From positions 1,426,001 to 1,490,000 of the forward strand of contig BSDZ01000078.1 of assembly GCA_030268105.1 (NCBI GenBank): 64,000 bases of DNA, written 5' to 3'. Of the stretch, positions 48,528-58,929 are shown piece after piece. Position 1 is the first letter of the stretch. Every line of letters begins with the position of its first letter. The DNA is from Volvox africanus. Taxonomy: Eukaryota > Chlorophyta > Chlorophyceae > Chlamydomonadales > Volvocaceae. A program made the translations under genes and the position numbers. The notes below the pieces were generated by a model, which was not told the origin of the DNA, did no database searches, and worked only from the letters and a program-made list of their open reading frames with translations.

Positions 48528-50347
48528 CTACCGCGTCAAAACCGTCATCTGCCCAGCCGTACACCTCCCCAGCGCCATCGCAGAAAAGTCGCACGTTAGC
48601 TCCTCCCCCGCATCAACTCGTCTTGCCGCGTACAGGCCCATGTAGTACAGCAGCGGGCTGCGGCAGCCGCCCGCCAATACTGGCTGCACCAGCAGAGCTG
48701 GACCTGCCGCCGGCGCTACCGCAGGGGGAGTAGGGACGGTGGCGGCAGATGGTCGCGGCAACGTCCACTGCCGTACAAACCGCGCGACGTTGCCCACCTG
48801 GCGGGTGTCTAAGGCAAGCATACATGTCAGGTGGCGTGCGGGCGGGGGATGAGCGGGGTCGCCGCCGCCGCTACCACCACCGCCGCTGCTGCTATGTGTA
48901 CGTCGGATGATGATTGAAAATGGGTTTGGGGGAAGCTGCCAGAGAGGCACGTGTTGTTCGCACCAATTCAGCCCCCGAGTGAAGACTGCCTGTGGGAATA
49001 GGTTGGACGGGTTGAAGTGCAATACCCAATGAATCACCCTAAAAGATGTGACGAACGAAGAGAGGGAAAGAGGGAGAGAGGGAGAGAGGGAGAGAGGGAG
49101 AGGGAGAGAGGGAGAGAGGGAGAGAGGGAGAGAGGGAGAGGGAGAGAGGGAGAGAGGGAGAGGGAGAGAGGGAGAGAGGGAGAGACCCTAAAATCCACGC
49201 CACCCGACTCACCTCCCACATGCCGAAGAAGTGGTTCAATAACAGTACCTCAGGGGCACGAGGCCACCTCTCCCCCGCTGCCACCGCCGCCTCAGCCTCC
49301 TCCATCAGCTGGTATGCTGACGTCAGTCGCCCCAGCAGCGGCGCAACAAAGGCCCCCTCCTGGAGCGGCTCAGCGCACCGGAGGGACCAAGCGCCGTCGC
49401 AGCTCCGAAACACTTCCAGGGGCCGTCGTACCCCGTGGGATAGCTGTTATGATAAGGGGTCGGGGAATGGGGATGAGGAGTGGGGAGAAGAACAAAAAGA
49501 CAGTCAGAGCGACCCATGGGTCACACAGAGAGTGGAAAAGGGGAAATGGAAAGAACACGAGAAACTTACACGCATGTACGATATCCATATGAAAGCGATA
49601 TGCGATATGCGAATGTACGATAACTACCACTATTATGTACGATACACCTACGAATGTTTTAGGCTTCGCCCTGCTCAGTTCGAGGCCTTCTCCTCATACC
49701 CACCAACCTGCATGTTTGTATGGCAGCGCGGGTCGCTGCAAGAAGGGCTGCACTCGTGGATCCCTGCACGGCGGATGGCAGTAGCGGCAGCAGTTGCCGA
49801 TGTACAACAAGAATAAGCAACAAGGGCGTTACACAATAGCGGCTTTACGCAGCAATATCAAAAATATAAACATAGATAGCAGCTACTCACTCTCTGGCAC
49901 CCAGCCCATCAAAACTGGACCAGCCAGTACGATAAAAAACAACCTTCTTCCCGTGAATCAAACTCCCCCTGCCATACATCTGTACTGGCACCGTGCTGCC
50001 GCACTCTCACGGCCGTACATACCCATGGGGCGTGTCACCAGCAACCGTCCGTCCGGCCCATAATTCGTATCGGGAGTGAAGCGCCCCGCGCCATCGCAGT
50101 CTCCATGCTCGTCCAAGTCTCGTTGGCGTACACGGTCATGATAATCCCGTCCGCAAGCCTGTCCCCACGGTGGCTTGGCAGCGTTGCCGATCTGTTTGAT
50201 TCCTTGGAGCGCCTCCGCCACAGCTGGCTGGCCCCGCGTCACCTCCGTCAACATGTACGAAAGTTGTCCTTCAAAGTCCTTCAACGAGATGTACTCAAAC
50301 TGAGGCGGCTGGGTTTGGTCCACCGTGTTGTACACCGGCAATGGGAC
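48528..50347 (-). CDS. SUV39-like pre-SET/SET protein, divergent, 5' part incomplete
   Basis: Four exons join in phase: 50347-50023, 49763-49708, 49443-49213 and 48989-48528 (about 357 residues). SUV39-class proteins methylate histone H3 Lys9. Pre-SET: V-P-L-P-V-Y-N-T-V-D...F-E-Y-I in the first exon and I-H-E-C-S-P-S-C-S-D-P-R-C-H-T-N in the second, matching the family's ...yECn..C...C.nR. SET: L-E-V-F-R-S-C-D-G-A-W-S-L-R, then L-D-T-R-Q-V-G-N-V-A-R-F and V-D-A-G-E-E-L-T-C-D-F. Oddities: the pre-SET lacks most of its nine zinc cysteines, the NHSC that should follow G-N-x-A-R-F is replaced by V-R-Q-W-T-L, and no post-SET cysteine cluster follows. A candidate 5' exon with start lies at 51408-51297 (M-A-A-A-S-P..., basic end, good donor), but its phase needs another exon between. 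It may be an inactive or highly divergent methyltransferase. Confidence 0.72.
49064..49185. repeat. (GAGAGGGA)n homopurine tract, ~120 bp
   Basis: Continuous purine strand in the intron between the last two SET exons. On the transcribed strand the intron RNA carries a long polypyrimidine run. Confidence 0.95.
49511..49522. repeat. 12-bp palindrome copy, AT centre
   Basis: Exact GACCCATGGGTC in an intron of the SET gene (between 49708 and 49443). Confidence 0.9.
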
Positions 50348-50816
50348 CTGAGGGAAGTGGGGTTGGAGGTGAGTTGCGAGTAGGTTGTGTGCGCTTTGAA
50401 ATATACAACAAATGGAAAAGGAGATTCACCCAAAAAGTGGTTTTGATGAAAGCGGTCGTATGAATGTGTGGATGAATGATGTATGGCATATTTTACATAT
50501 TTTGCCTGAAATAGTTTTTTGATATGTTCTGGTTTATTTTGCCGTATGGGTATTTCCGCCGTACGAGTATGGCTAACATGCTTGCCTAAGCGTTGGAGAC
50601 CTCATTGGAGGCACACAGTGATAAAGCTCCAGGTCCTGCTCTTGCCTACTGACCCGGGGGTCACTGACTGCTGGAACCACCCAAAACGGAAATCTCCCGC
50701 CAAGACGCTCCTCGATGTGCAAATTAAAATGTTGCTAAAGGGGTCTTGCTCTGTTGGCAGACGGGTGATGGCTCAGTGGCTGGCTGGGCACCTGCTTGGC
50801 CGGTTGAGCGTGTCGG

Positions 50817-51000
50817 ATACGGTTAAAGTTGCTTGCGAGCTTACCGACGGGAGCAGAGTTGGCTGCATGAGCTGTTGCTGGTACTCAAGATAGAGCTCAC
50901 TACCAGCGTCCGTTAAGCAGCAGAATCTATCTGGCGGATCAACAGCTCATATAACCAACTCTGCTCCCATCAGCCAGATCGCGAGCAACTACAACCATCT
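50817..51000. repeat. Foldback: two 61-bp inverted arms around a 62-bp loop
   Basis: Left arm 50817-50877 and right arm 50940-51000 match on opposite strands at about 80%, ending in the shared GGGAGCAGAGTTGG and ATGAGCTGTTG blocks. Read outward as protein, both arms give D-G-S-R-V-G-x-M-S-C: plus strand K-V-A-C-E-L-T-D-G-S..., minus strand V-V-A-R-D-L-A-D-G-S.... Open frames continue beyond the arms on both sides (50519-50893 plus; 51136-50939 minus). This looks like an inverted duplication of a coding fragment, possibly of transposon origin. The family was not recognised. Confidence 0.65.
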
Positions 51001-51687
51001 CCTCCACATGCAATCGACGCTGGTGGCGAGCTCTGACGAGCCCAACAAATACGTGTTTGAGTACGTGGATTGCGGTGAGGACTGGATGAGGGCGGCGTCC
51101 ATCTAGCAGAGCCGGGGGGAAGAAGAGCTCCGCCAATCAGGTTAGGTTAGGCTAGGTTAGGCTAGTGGGCCGCTGCTGATCCCCTACGTGAAAATTGCGT
51201 CCCCTCCCCCCACGACTATCATTATCACTATCACCACCTTTTCATCCTTATAAAGATCATCCGGCATTTTCTTCCCATTCAGCTTCTTCCCCTCACCTGC
51301 TCGTTTCCGGCGCCCAACCAGCCGGTGAAACCGCCATCCGGTCGGCTGGTCCGAAACCGCCCCTCCCATTCTGCCCAGGCCAATGGGTGCAGGGGAGGCT
51401 GCGGCCATGGAGGACTGCCGTTGGGGGGAACGAACCTTGTAGTATCGGTTAGCTGCGGGGAGGGGAGGCGAGGGGGGCCTGTGATTTAATTCCCGCTGCC
51501 ATGATCAAACCATTACTATGAAGAAATGCAAAGAATGCTCTATGGAAATTTACATTATGTATAGAGATATTTTTACGTATATGTGTGTGGGAGTCCCGGT
51601 GAGGGGAGAGGAAGGGCTGCATAGTTGCAGGTTTGAGTAGGGCTCTCTGTGATTGTTGGGGAGAGTATCTAAAACTTATTAGTACTC

Positions 51688-51723
<36 letters not shown>

Positions 51724-51886
51724 TAGCTTACACTAAGACATAGTAGTATATAATAATAATTATTACACATATGCAGCCTTTGTATGCACGATATATATAT
51801 ATATATACATGTATCTTTTTATTACATACATACATCATACATATAATACATATTTAATGTATCGAGTGGCTCAAACCGAATCAGCG
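51001..51886. other. Spacer upstream of SET gene, downstream of Tudor-like gene
   Basis: Contains a GGTTAGGTTAGGCTAGG tandem at about 51140-51165, the candidate SET 5' exon (51408-51297, minus), a (TAA)n run at 51690-51722 and TA-rich sequence up to the last exon of the Tudor-like gene. Confidence 0.4.
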
Positions 51887-54800
51887 TCATCTCCACAAGC
51901 CACAACCAGTTCTACCCCTCACCGCCAGTGTCACCGAGTCAAACTCATGGCGGGGCCGTTTCGACAGGCGTGGCGCAATCTCCGGCATCGCCACTACTCC
52001 CGCCACGGCTGCCGCACCCGCCCCTGGCTGCGCGGGACTGTTTCGCCGGGAAGCCAGCATCCCTGGAGCATCAGGTTTCTGTTTCTTGGTTGGTTGTTGC
52101 TGAATTTCTGCCCACCGGAATTTCTTCGCCGCGGTATCCATCGGCGCCACGGCCCCTGCAGCTGCCCCCGAACCCATCGTCGCCGGATGTGGTGATTTGG
52201 GTGGTGCAGGTGGCGAGGATGAGGCGGGTCGCTTGGAAGGTGTTTGGGGGGCCTTCATCATGGCCAAATCTTTGGGAGCCATCGCAGGAATGCTGTCAAG
52301 AGGTTTGGGCCCCGACGGTGGCGACGCCGCGTCCGTACCCGCCGTTTGTGGCTGCTGCAATTTAACAATCAGTGACGGCGGCGACGCCGCTGCTGCTGTT
52401 GTCTTGATAGCCTCCCGTGCCGACTTCTTTTTCTCCGTAAGGCCCTTGTGAGACTTGTCTTGCTCCGACTTCACAGGCTGCTTTACAGCCTGGGACTTAG
52501 TGGCAACTGAGGGATGAGACCTCTTAGCCGCGGCTGCGGCAGTGGCAGACGCAGGCTTAGCGGCGGCGACGTGCTTCGTCTCAGCGGCGGCGATGAGGCG
52601 GGTGGGCGCCTTACGGGTTGCGGCGGCGGCAGCAGTGGCCGCAGCCGGTTTTTTTACGACAGCGGCAGCGGTTGCGGCGGGAGCCACCCTCTTTGAAGCA
52701 CCCGCCGTAGCGGCTGGGGTGGCAGCGCCGCCACCATTGTGGTCCTTCCCTTTCGCAGGCCCCAAACTTGCCACAGCCGTCCGTGGCAGACCCAGAGTTT
52801 GTACCTGCGAAACCACGGTACAGCATACCGTATCTTTTCACGTAATTACGGAAAGAAGCCCTAAGATCATATCAACAACTTTCAGAATTATATCAAAATT
52901 CCGAATCCATCCACTGACCAAGACTTGACCTTCTTTTAATCACAACCCAATTCACCAATATGACACGGTTTTAATAAATCAAAATGCAATTACGTAATAA
53001 TTCGCTCACTCAGTATTGTTTCTCGTAACCCGCTAACACAGACGCACCAGATCCATATCCAGCAGGACTTGCGGCTTCGTCCCGCGGACCGGCGCCTCCG
53101 CACCAAAGTGTGCAAACGCCACCAGCAAGTACATCGCATCCGTACTCGCGTCAATGTCGTACTTAACCTAAGGGCCGTCGACATGACCAAAACAAAGTGA
53201 CGGAAAAGAAGTGTAAACCCTGTTTAACCCGTAAATGAATAAATAAATGAATAAATGAATGAATAAATAAATAATAATATATATACATGTATTAAGGTAT
53301 ACAGGCATACAGGTAGATACAGGTATTATATAGGCTATACATTCCGAATGCCGTGGGGTTCTGCAGCTCCAAACCCACATCACCGCATTTATTTTGATGT
53401 TGTTGCTGCTCCAAAACCCTAGCCCCCTCCCAACTTCAAAACCCTAACCCCTCCTCCTGGTCACTGCAGGACGCATTTACCCCACTACCGTGATTTTGCA
53501 ATGAAAGCTGCGAATACTGCCCCCCCCCCCGAACAACCCCTTACCTGCACCACCCCCCTGCTGGTATCACATCTCATGATTTTGGCACGATACCAAACCC
53601 CCAGCCCTTGCCGAGCCAATGACCCAGGCGCCCAGGTGCGGTACATGCCCCCGTACTCGGGGCAGTTAGGAGTTGGGATGGGCTGGTCGTACCAGTAAAC
53701 CTATGCGATGCAAACGGATCGGTTGGCCAGCCAGTAGTTAGTCGGTTGAACTAATGGAAAATTGCCTCATGGCATCAGTGCAGCATGCAGCACGGAGTGC
53801 TGCGAGGACGACGAGTAGAACATGCCGTACAAAAACAATGACAGCGTTGCGACAGAGTTGTTGTTTCCAAAAAATCGTAATTTTAAATTTAAATTTGTTT
53901 AACAAACTTGATGTGCCCGCCTTCAGCCCACTTATCCATGGCCACCCACCCAAAACAAAGTCCCCTTGAGCGCCTTGGTGCCACCCTGGGCCACCAGCGT
54001 ACTGCTCAAGAACTGCTTGAAAGAAACCTGTAGGTGTGTGTATGTGTGTGTGTGTGTATGTGTGTGTCCGGGGACGGGAACGGGGCCGTCATTGTGTGTA
54101 TGTGTGTGTTTGGAAGAAGAGGGTTGGATCTGCGATATTATCTATGTACTATAGGAACCCCATGATGGTGGTGGTGGCGATGGTGGTGAAATTGATGGTG
54201 GTGATGATGGTAATGGTGATGGTGGTGGGTAGCGGCGCTAATTGTGGTGGGAATGGTGATGGTGGTGGAGAAAGCGAAAAGACGAACTGGACGGCGCGAG
54301 GGACCCTAGGCTGTCTACTGCCCGCAGACCGACTCCCACAGCTCCGAAACCCACGGAGCGGCCGGGACGAGATATGACCTTAAAGCACCTGTTTAGGTAA
54401 CACGTTGCGCCCAGCTCGTACGACCAGGGTCTCCTCCATGCAAAGAGCGTCCACTCGCCCCGGTGCGTCGTCGTCCTCGTCTTCTTCCTCCTCATCCTCG
54501 TAGTCATCTAGCTTCTCACCCCTACGCAGTGCCATCCAAGTGCACCACTAGTCAGGACCCGATGTAAGGAATACAGATTTGGGTTTGCCACCATCCGTGA
54601 CCTTCGAGCGCACTGACGTCAACACCGACACCGACACCAACACCGACATCAACATCGACACAGACGTCAACACACCTACCTGCAATGTTCAATAACCCAG
54701 GCGTCCAGTGCCATCAATCGGCTGCCGTCCAGGTGGGCGTTGTCGGGCTGGGTACATGTGCACCACACCATGATAGTGTTGGTGGCGATGCGATGACCTT

Positions 54801-56044
54801 GGGGAGGAAAGGGGAGGGAAGGAAGGGCGCGGCGGGGACGGGGGGAGGGGGGAGGGAGGGAAAGGGAGAAAGAAGGGGAAAAAGAAGAGGTGATGGGAGG
54901 AAAGAAGAGTATGGGCAACATATTAATAGACCGACGAACCACACCCAAGAAAGGGGAAGGAAGAAGGAACCGGGGCACAGAGAAAGGAGAGGGACTTGGG
55001 ACGGGGGGCAGCGGCAACCTGGCCCTGAGAAATACCACATCAAAAGAGGCTAGAAAGGTAACTTTATCCAGCCAAGAGCGCCACAACTCTTGTATCCTGG
55101 CCTTCTGCGGTGTAAACTTCTATATGCTCACCGTTTTGTTAGGGCGCGGCTTTTCGCGGCACCACTTTGCACGAAGGGGCCAATATAGCGAGTTGTAAAA
55201 TGTGGCGAAATTTCCAGATTCGTAATGCCGTAGCGACGTACGAAATGTTGACTATTAACACGCTACTTACCGCCCAACAACAAACAATTCTTATCACGAC
55301 ATTTAAGCTCTACTCGAGGCATCCATTTTGCTGCTTCGATGACCACCTGCGCAAGTGGAGTGTTGGGGACGGGGACGATTCGGGTTTCGAAGCGAGCTGG
55401 CGTAGGCACACATCCGCGCACGCGTGTGTATGAGTGTGTGTATTTGTTTGTATACAATTTTAACGGGGAAGAAGAAGATAGAAGAGGATATGGGGGATGA
55501 TATTCGCTGGCCTGGGGATCACCGGATTTTGGAGGGCGATGGTAAGCCAGTCGGCTGGTCAAATGGATAGATAAAAAATGTTTGAGCATTTCCCGGCACT
55601 TGGAGGCCAGCCATGTTGTGATGGAGTGACGTCATGACGCCAGTTCGGTGAACCACTGTTACGCCAATTGACGTTGGAATGTTCACATGCCCATCGAAGA
55701 CGAACCTTCGAACGTGTAACCTTGATGTGACTGAAGCATAAATACTTTCTTATGGTATGGTTCGTTCGGGGGTGGTAGGGGAAGGAGAGAGAGAGCTGCG
55801 GGGGCTTCGTCAAGGAAGGCGCTTTCGATGGACATCACACAGCGAACGCCATATCGTGCCGGATATGTCCCCCAGAGCCCACACCGCAGCGCAGCTGATG
55901 AAAGTTCCAGCCGAGTCCTTTCATGCAAGCCACACGGGCTGCAGCCGTGGCGGCCAACTCTTGTCGACTTGCAGTTAACCAGCCTACCTCATCATCTTCG
56001 TTTACAATCGCCAAGCCCGAAAGTTCATCAGTTAACTTATTCAT
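51887..56044 (-). CDS. Unrecognised nuclear-type protein with Tudor-like segment and Ala/Lys/Pro tail, eight exons
   Basis: Exons 56044-55988, 55346-55271, 54797-54680, 54521-54389, 54027-53950, 53700-53545, 53167-53048 and 52804-51887 join with all phases agreeing: 551 residues, ATG to TGA. I do not recognise the family. Residues 20-84 contain K-C-R-D-K-N-C-L-L-L-G-G-H and V-W-C-T-C, a spacing that could bind zinc. Residues 85-100 are an acidic run. Residues about 185-225 (G-V-W-Y-R-A-K-I-M-R-C-D...V-V-Q-V-K-Y-D-I-D) have the W-Y-x-A-x-V...V-x-Y-x-D pattern of Tudor/agenet-like barrels, which read methylated histones or arginines; this is an inference from pattern only. Residues 247-551 are Ala, Lys, Pro and Thr-rich with K-K-P and K-K-K-S-A-R motifs, like linker-histone tails. 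A stop would follow exon 7 if its donor (CTG/GTGCGT) were not used. Head-to-head with the U2AF65-like gene. Confidence 0.65.
53223..53280. repeat. AATA/ATAA low-complexity repeat
   Basis: Degenerate AATAAATGAATAA units in the intron between the seventh and sixth exons of the Tudor-like gene. Confidence 0.85.
54800..55020. repeat. Purine-rich (GGGA/GGAA) tract
   Basis: Long plus-strand purine bias; on the coding (minus) strand it is the polypyrimidine region ahead of the acceptor at 54798 of the Tudor-like gene. Confidence 0.8.
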
Positions 56045-56695
56045 GACAATGCAAATGGACAGCGCAAAGCCAATCCACTGGTTCGGCAAGTACCGTATTA
56101 ATACACAAGCCAATCGCCCGTCAACTTTGGACCGCTCTAGCCTTTCGAAATGCCCTTCAATGCTGTTTCTTCCACGCGTTTTACATCCTGTTTTGCAAGA
56201 TTTGTACGTTTCGCAAATTACATGGGTCCTGATTGCATGCTTAGGCTCGTCGGCATTTGACTAGTGGGCCTTACAAGGTCTCCCTGGAGACCGCCTTCTT
56301 TAGCAAGTCAGCCGAATTACCTTTCGTTCTCTTTCTATGTATTTAGAATCCAGAGACTGTGTAGAAATTATTGACTTTGAGGAGCTTGACCGGTTACAGT
56401 GCCGACTGATCTTTCGACCGGCAACGTCGCCATTTAGGCCACAACCTATTCTTTCGACTTTTGGCGCAAGGCCTGAGCCCCCTTTCCGCCCTTCCCTTCC
56501 CGTCCCCGCCCTCCCCATCCCTTCCCGTCCCCGCCCCGCCCTACCCTTCCTTCCCGTCCCATTCTGCGCTTCGTGCCCTCCCAAGCAGACAGCGCCTGAG
56601 GGTTGCTAATCATTTGGTTTCTGAGCTGCCACAGCCAGCAAGTTTATCGAATTCGACGCACATTCAAGTTGGTCAGAGGCTTCGGACAAGGCACT
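56045..56695. promoter_or_regulatory. Divergent promoter interval, Tudor-like / U2AF65-like
   Basis: The 651 bp between the two start codons. A pyrimidine-rich block (CCCTTCCCGTCCCCGCCC repeated) lies at 56480-56580, about 120-210 bases upstream of the U2AF65-like ATG. The plus-strand frame is open for 31 codons before that ATG, so an upstream start is formally possible. Confidence 0.45.
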
Positions 56696-58929
56696 ATGTC
56701 TGACCAAGATGCTACGATGATTGATGTTCTAGGGCAGCAGCAGGAGCATGCTCTTCACAACCAGCAGCACCAGAATCACGAGTCAGCTCCCAGCACGGTG
56801 AATGACGGTTCGGCTGATGCCGCGGCTTTGCCGCCTCCACCACCAAAGCCAGTGGGCGAGAGCACCAAGGAACGTGGTCGTGGGACTTCTCGTGATAAGA
56901 AACGCCGCGGCAGCCGCAGCCGTTCTCGGGACAAGAATGAAAAGCGGCGGGCTTCTCGCTCTCGCAGCACCTCCAGGGATCGGCGGCGAGCCAAAGATCG
57001 GTCTCGTTCTCGTGAACGAACTAACAAGGATCGGTCTCGGTCGCGCGAGCGCCGGCGGCGTGGCAGTCGTGAACGCAGCGCCCGATCCCGCTCTCGTTCT
57101 CGTGATCGCGCTGCTGGTGGAAGCCGGCGATCCCGCTCTCGTGACCGGCGCCGATCTCGGTCGCGTGAGCGCAGCCGTCGGGAGAGTCGCAGCAGCGAGC
57201 GCGGCGCCGTCCCCACCATCCCAGGCCTAGGCGGCCCGCTGCCTCCCCCTCCCCCGATCCCCGATCACCTTGCCGCAGCGCCGCTCCCAGGCCCACCAGG
57301 GCTTCCGACTCCTGCGGTGCCCACCATTCCCCCGAACATTGCCGCCCTACAAGCGCAACAAGCTCTGCAAGCGCAACAAGCCCTGCAAGCGCAACTTCAG
57401 GCCCAGCAAGCGCAGCAAGCACTTCAAGCGCAGGTGCAGCTGCTCACAGCACAAGCAAACTCAGCGGCAATGCTTGGAGACCGGCGAGCTCGGGAGATCT
57501 TCGTTGGTAATCTTAACCGCGGCCTCGTCTCTGCCGAGATGCTCCGGGAGCTTTTCAATGCTGTACTGGCGAATATGGTGCCGGATCCGCTTGTGAACCC
57601 ACCCGTCATTACAGCGCGTCTTGACTCATCGGGGAAATACGGGTTTGTGGAGCTACGGTCACCAGAACTGGCCTCGGCGGCGACCCAGTTGCATAAGATG
57701 GAGCTATGTGGCAAGCCGATGACGGTGGAACGTGCCAAAGGCTACACAGACAGTCAGGCACATTTGAATGCCGCGGCTCAGAAGATGCAGTTGGCACAGG
57801 TACGCAGTTTGAGCAGAGATGAGGAGACGACGCGTTCTTTTGACATGTGGTCATATGGACAGGTCACGAATCAGGAATGTGGCAATCAGTCCGATTAGGA
57901 GTGGCGAGGAGGAGGCCGAGTGTGCAGTGTCTATATGTGAACGTATGTTGTGCGTGCTTAGATACCGGTTTGGGGTAATTGAGGTTACGGTGGAAGCGAA
58001 AGGTCTGTATCTGCCGTGTGCTAGATTCTGGCGGAACCCTAAGTGGATTCAATGGCGCGACTGGGTTCAATTAGGTTTGTTCGAAGGGATCGTGTAAATA
58101 TGTTTTCTTCTTAGTCACGTATTTCTCTTTGCTAGGATTTTAGTTGCAGCTCGCAACTATTGGTGCGGGGGGTTTCGGAGGAGGACTGGGAGGCGGACAG
58201 AGTTTGAAAAGAGACGAAAGGAAGGGGTGTGGATTGCATTTAGCCGGCTAAATGGCCGTAAGCTTTGTGAATCCGTTATGGAACGGGAATTTTCCTGCGC
58301 GCTCCTGTATGCTGCTTGGCGAGGTGTAGAGGCGGCTTAAGGGCAACAGAAGGCGGGCATACATGAGGCGCATTACGTATACCCTTTGTTTCCCTCCCCC
58401 CCGTCTTTGCCTTCACACCTTGCAGGTCTTCGCGCAGCAGCTCACAGGTGGCACTGCTCTTCCCGCCGCCCTCCCCGCCGCCGCCCTCCCTGGCGTCCCC
58501 GGCATCCCTGCAGCGGCCGCCGTGCTACCTGTCTCGGCAGCCGTTCCTGCGCCCGTGGCGGCTATCGTTCCCGGTGGCCCTACCACTGTCGTCGTCCTGG
58601 AAAACGTCATGAACGTGGCTGCGGTTCGGAACGACCAGGAGCGCAGGGAGCTTCAGACAGACGTATACCAGGAGGCGTCCAAGTTCGGCACGCTGACGGG
58701 TATTACGATTCCAGTGCCGCCCCCAAGTGTCCCAGACACCGAGCCCTGCCGTGTCTATTTGAAGTACACCAACGTCGTTGATGCGCAGCGGTGCCAGCAG
58801 ACGATGGAGGGGCGCATGTTTGACGATAACAAGGTTCGCGCAATATTTACGACCGAGACAGACTTTTTCCGGGCGCAGGCGGGTGAATGGCTGCCAGCTT
58901 TGGCGCCGTTGCCGGGATTTACACGCTGA
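56696..58929 (+). CDS. U2AF65-like splicing factor: RS region, one RRM, C-terminal UHM; two exons
   Basis: Exons 56696-57799 and 58426-58929 join in phase to 535 residues. U2AF large subunits bind the polypyrimidine tract and recruit U2 snRNP at 3' splice sites. Residues about 60-175 are an Arg/Ser domain (R-S-R-S-R-D repeats). A Pro-rich linker and a Gln-Ala repeat (A-Q-Q-A-L-Q) precede RRM1 at about 266-350, with RNP2 I-F-V-G-N-L and RNP1-like Y-G-F-V-E-L, close to U2AF65 RRM1 including its following P-M-T-V-x-R-x-x-x-Y. After an Ala/Pro linker, residues about 423-520 form a U2AF-homology motif with V-L-E-N-V-M-N and the diagnostic R-x-F (G-R-M-F). The canonical RRM2 between them is missing. 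The intron 57800-58425 was placed by CAG/GTACGC and TTGCAG/GTC. ATG choice: M-S-D-Q-D just before the Gln/His-rich N-terminus. Confidence 0.85.

Noticed and set aside
51140..51165. GGTTAGGTTAGGCTAGG run as telomere repeat
   Set aside because: The unit is not TTTTAGGG and the run is only about three units long.
55041..55074. Extra exon (W-R-S-W-L-D-K) in the Tudor-like gene
   Set aside because: Its splice phases do not fit either neighbour, whereas joining the flanking exons directly is in phase and gives a continuous sequence.
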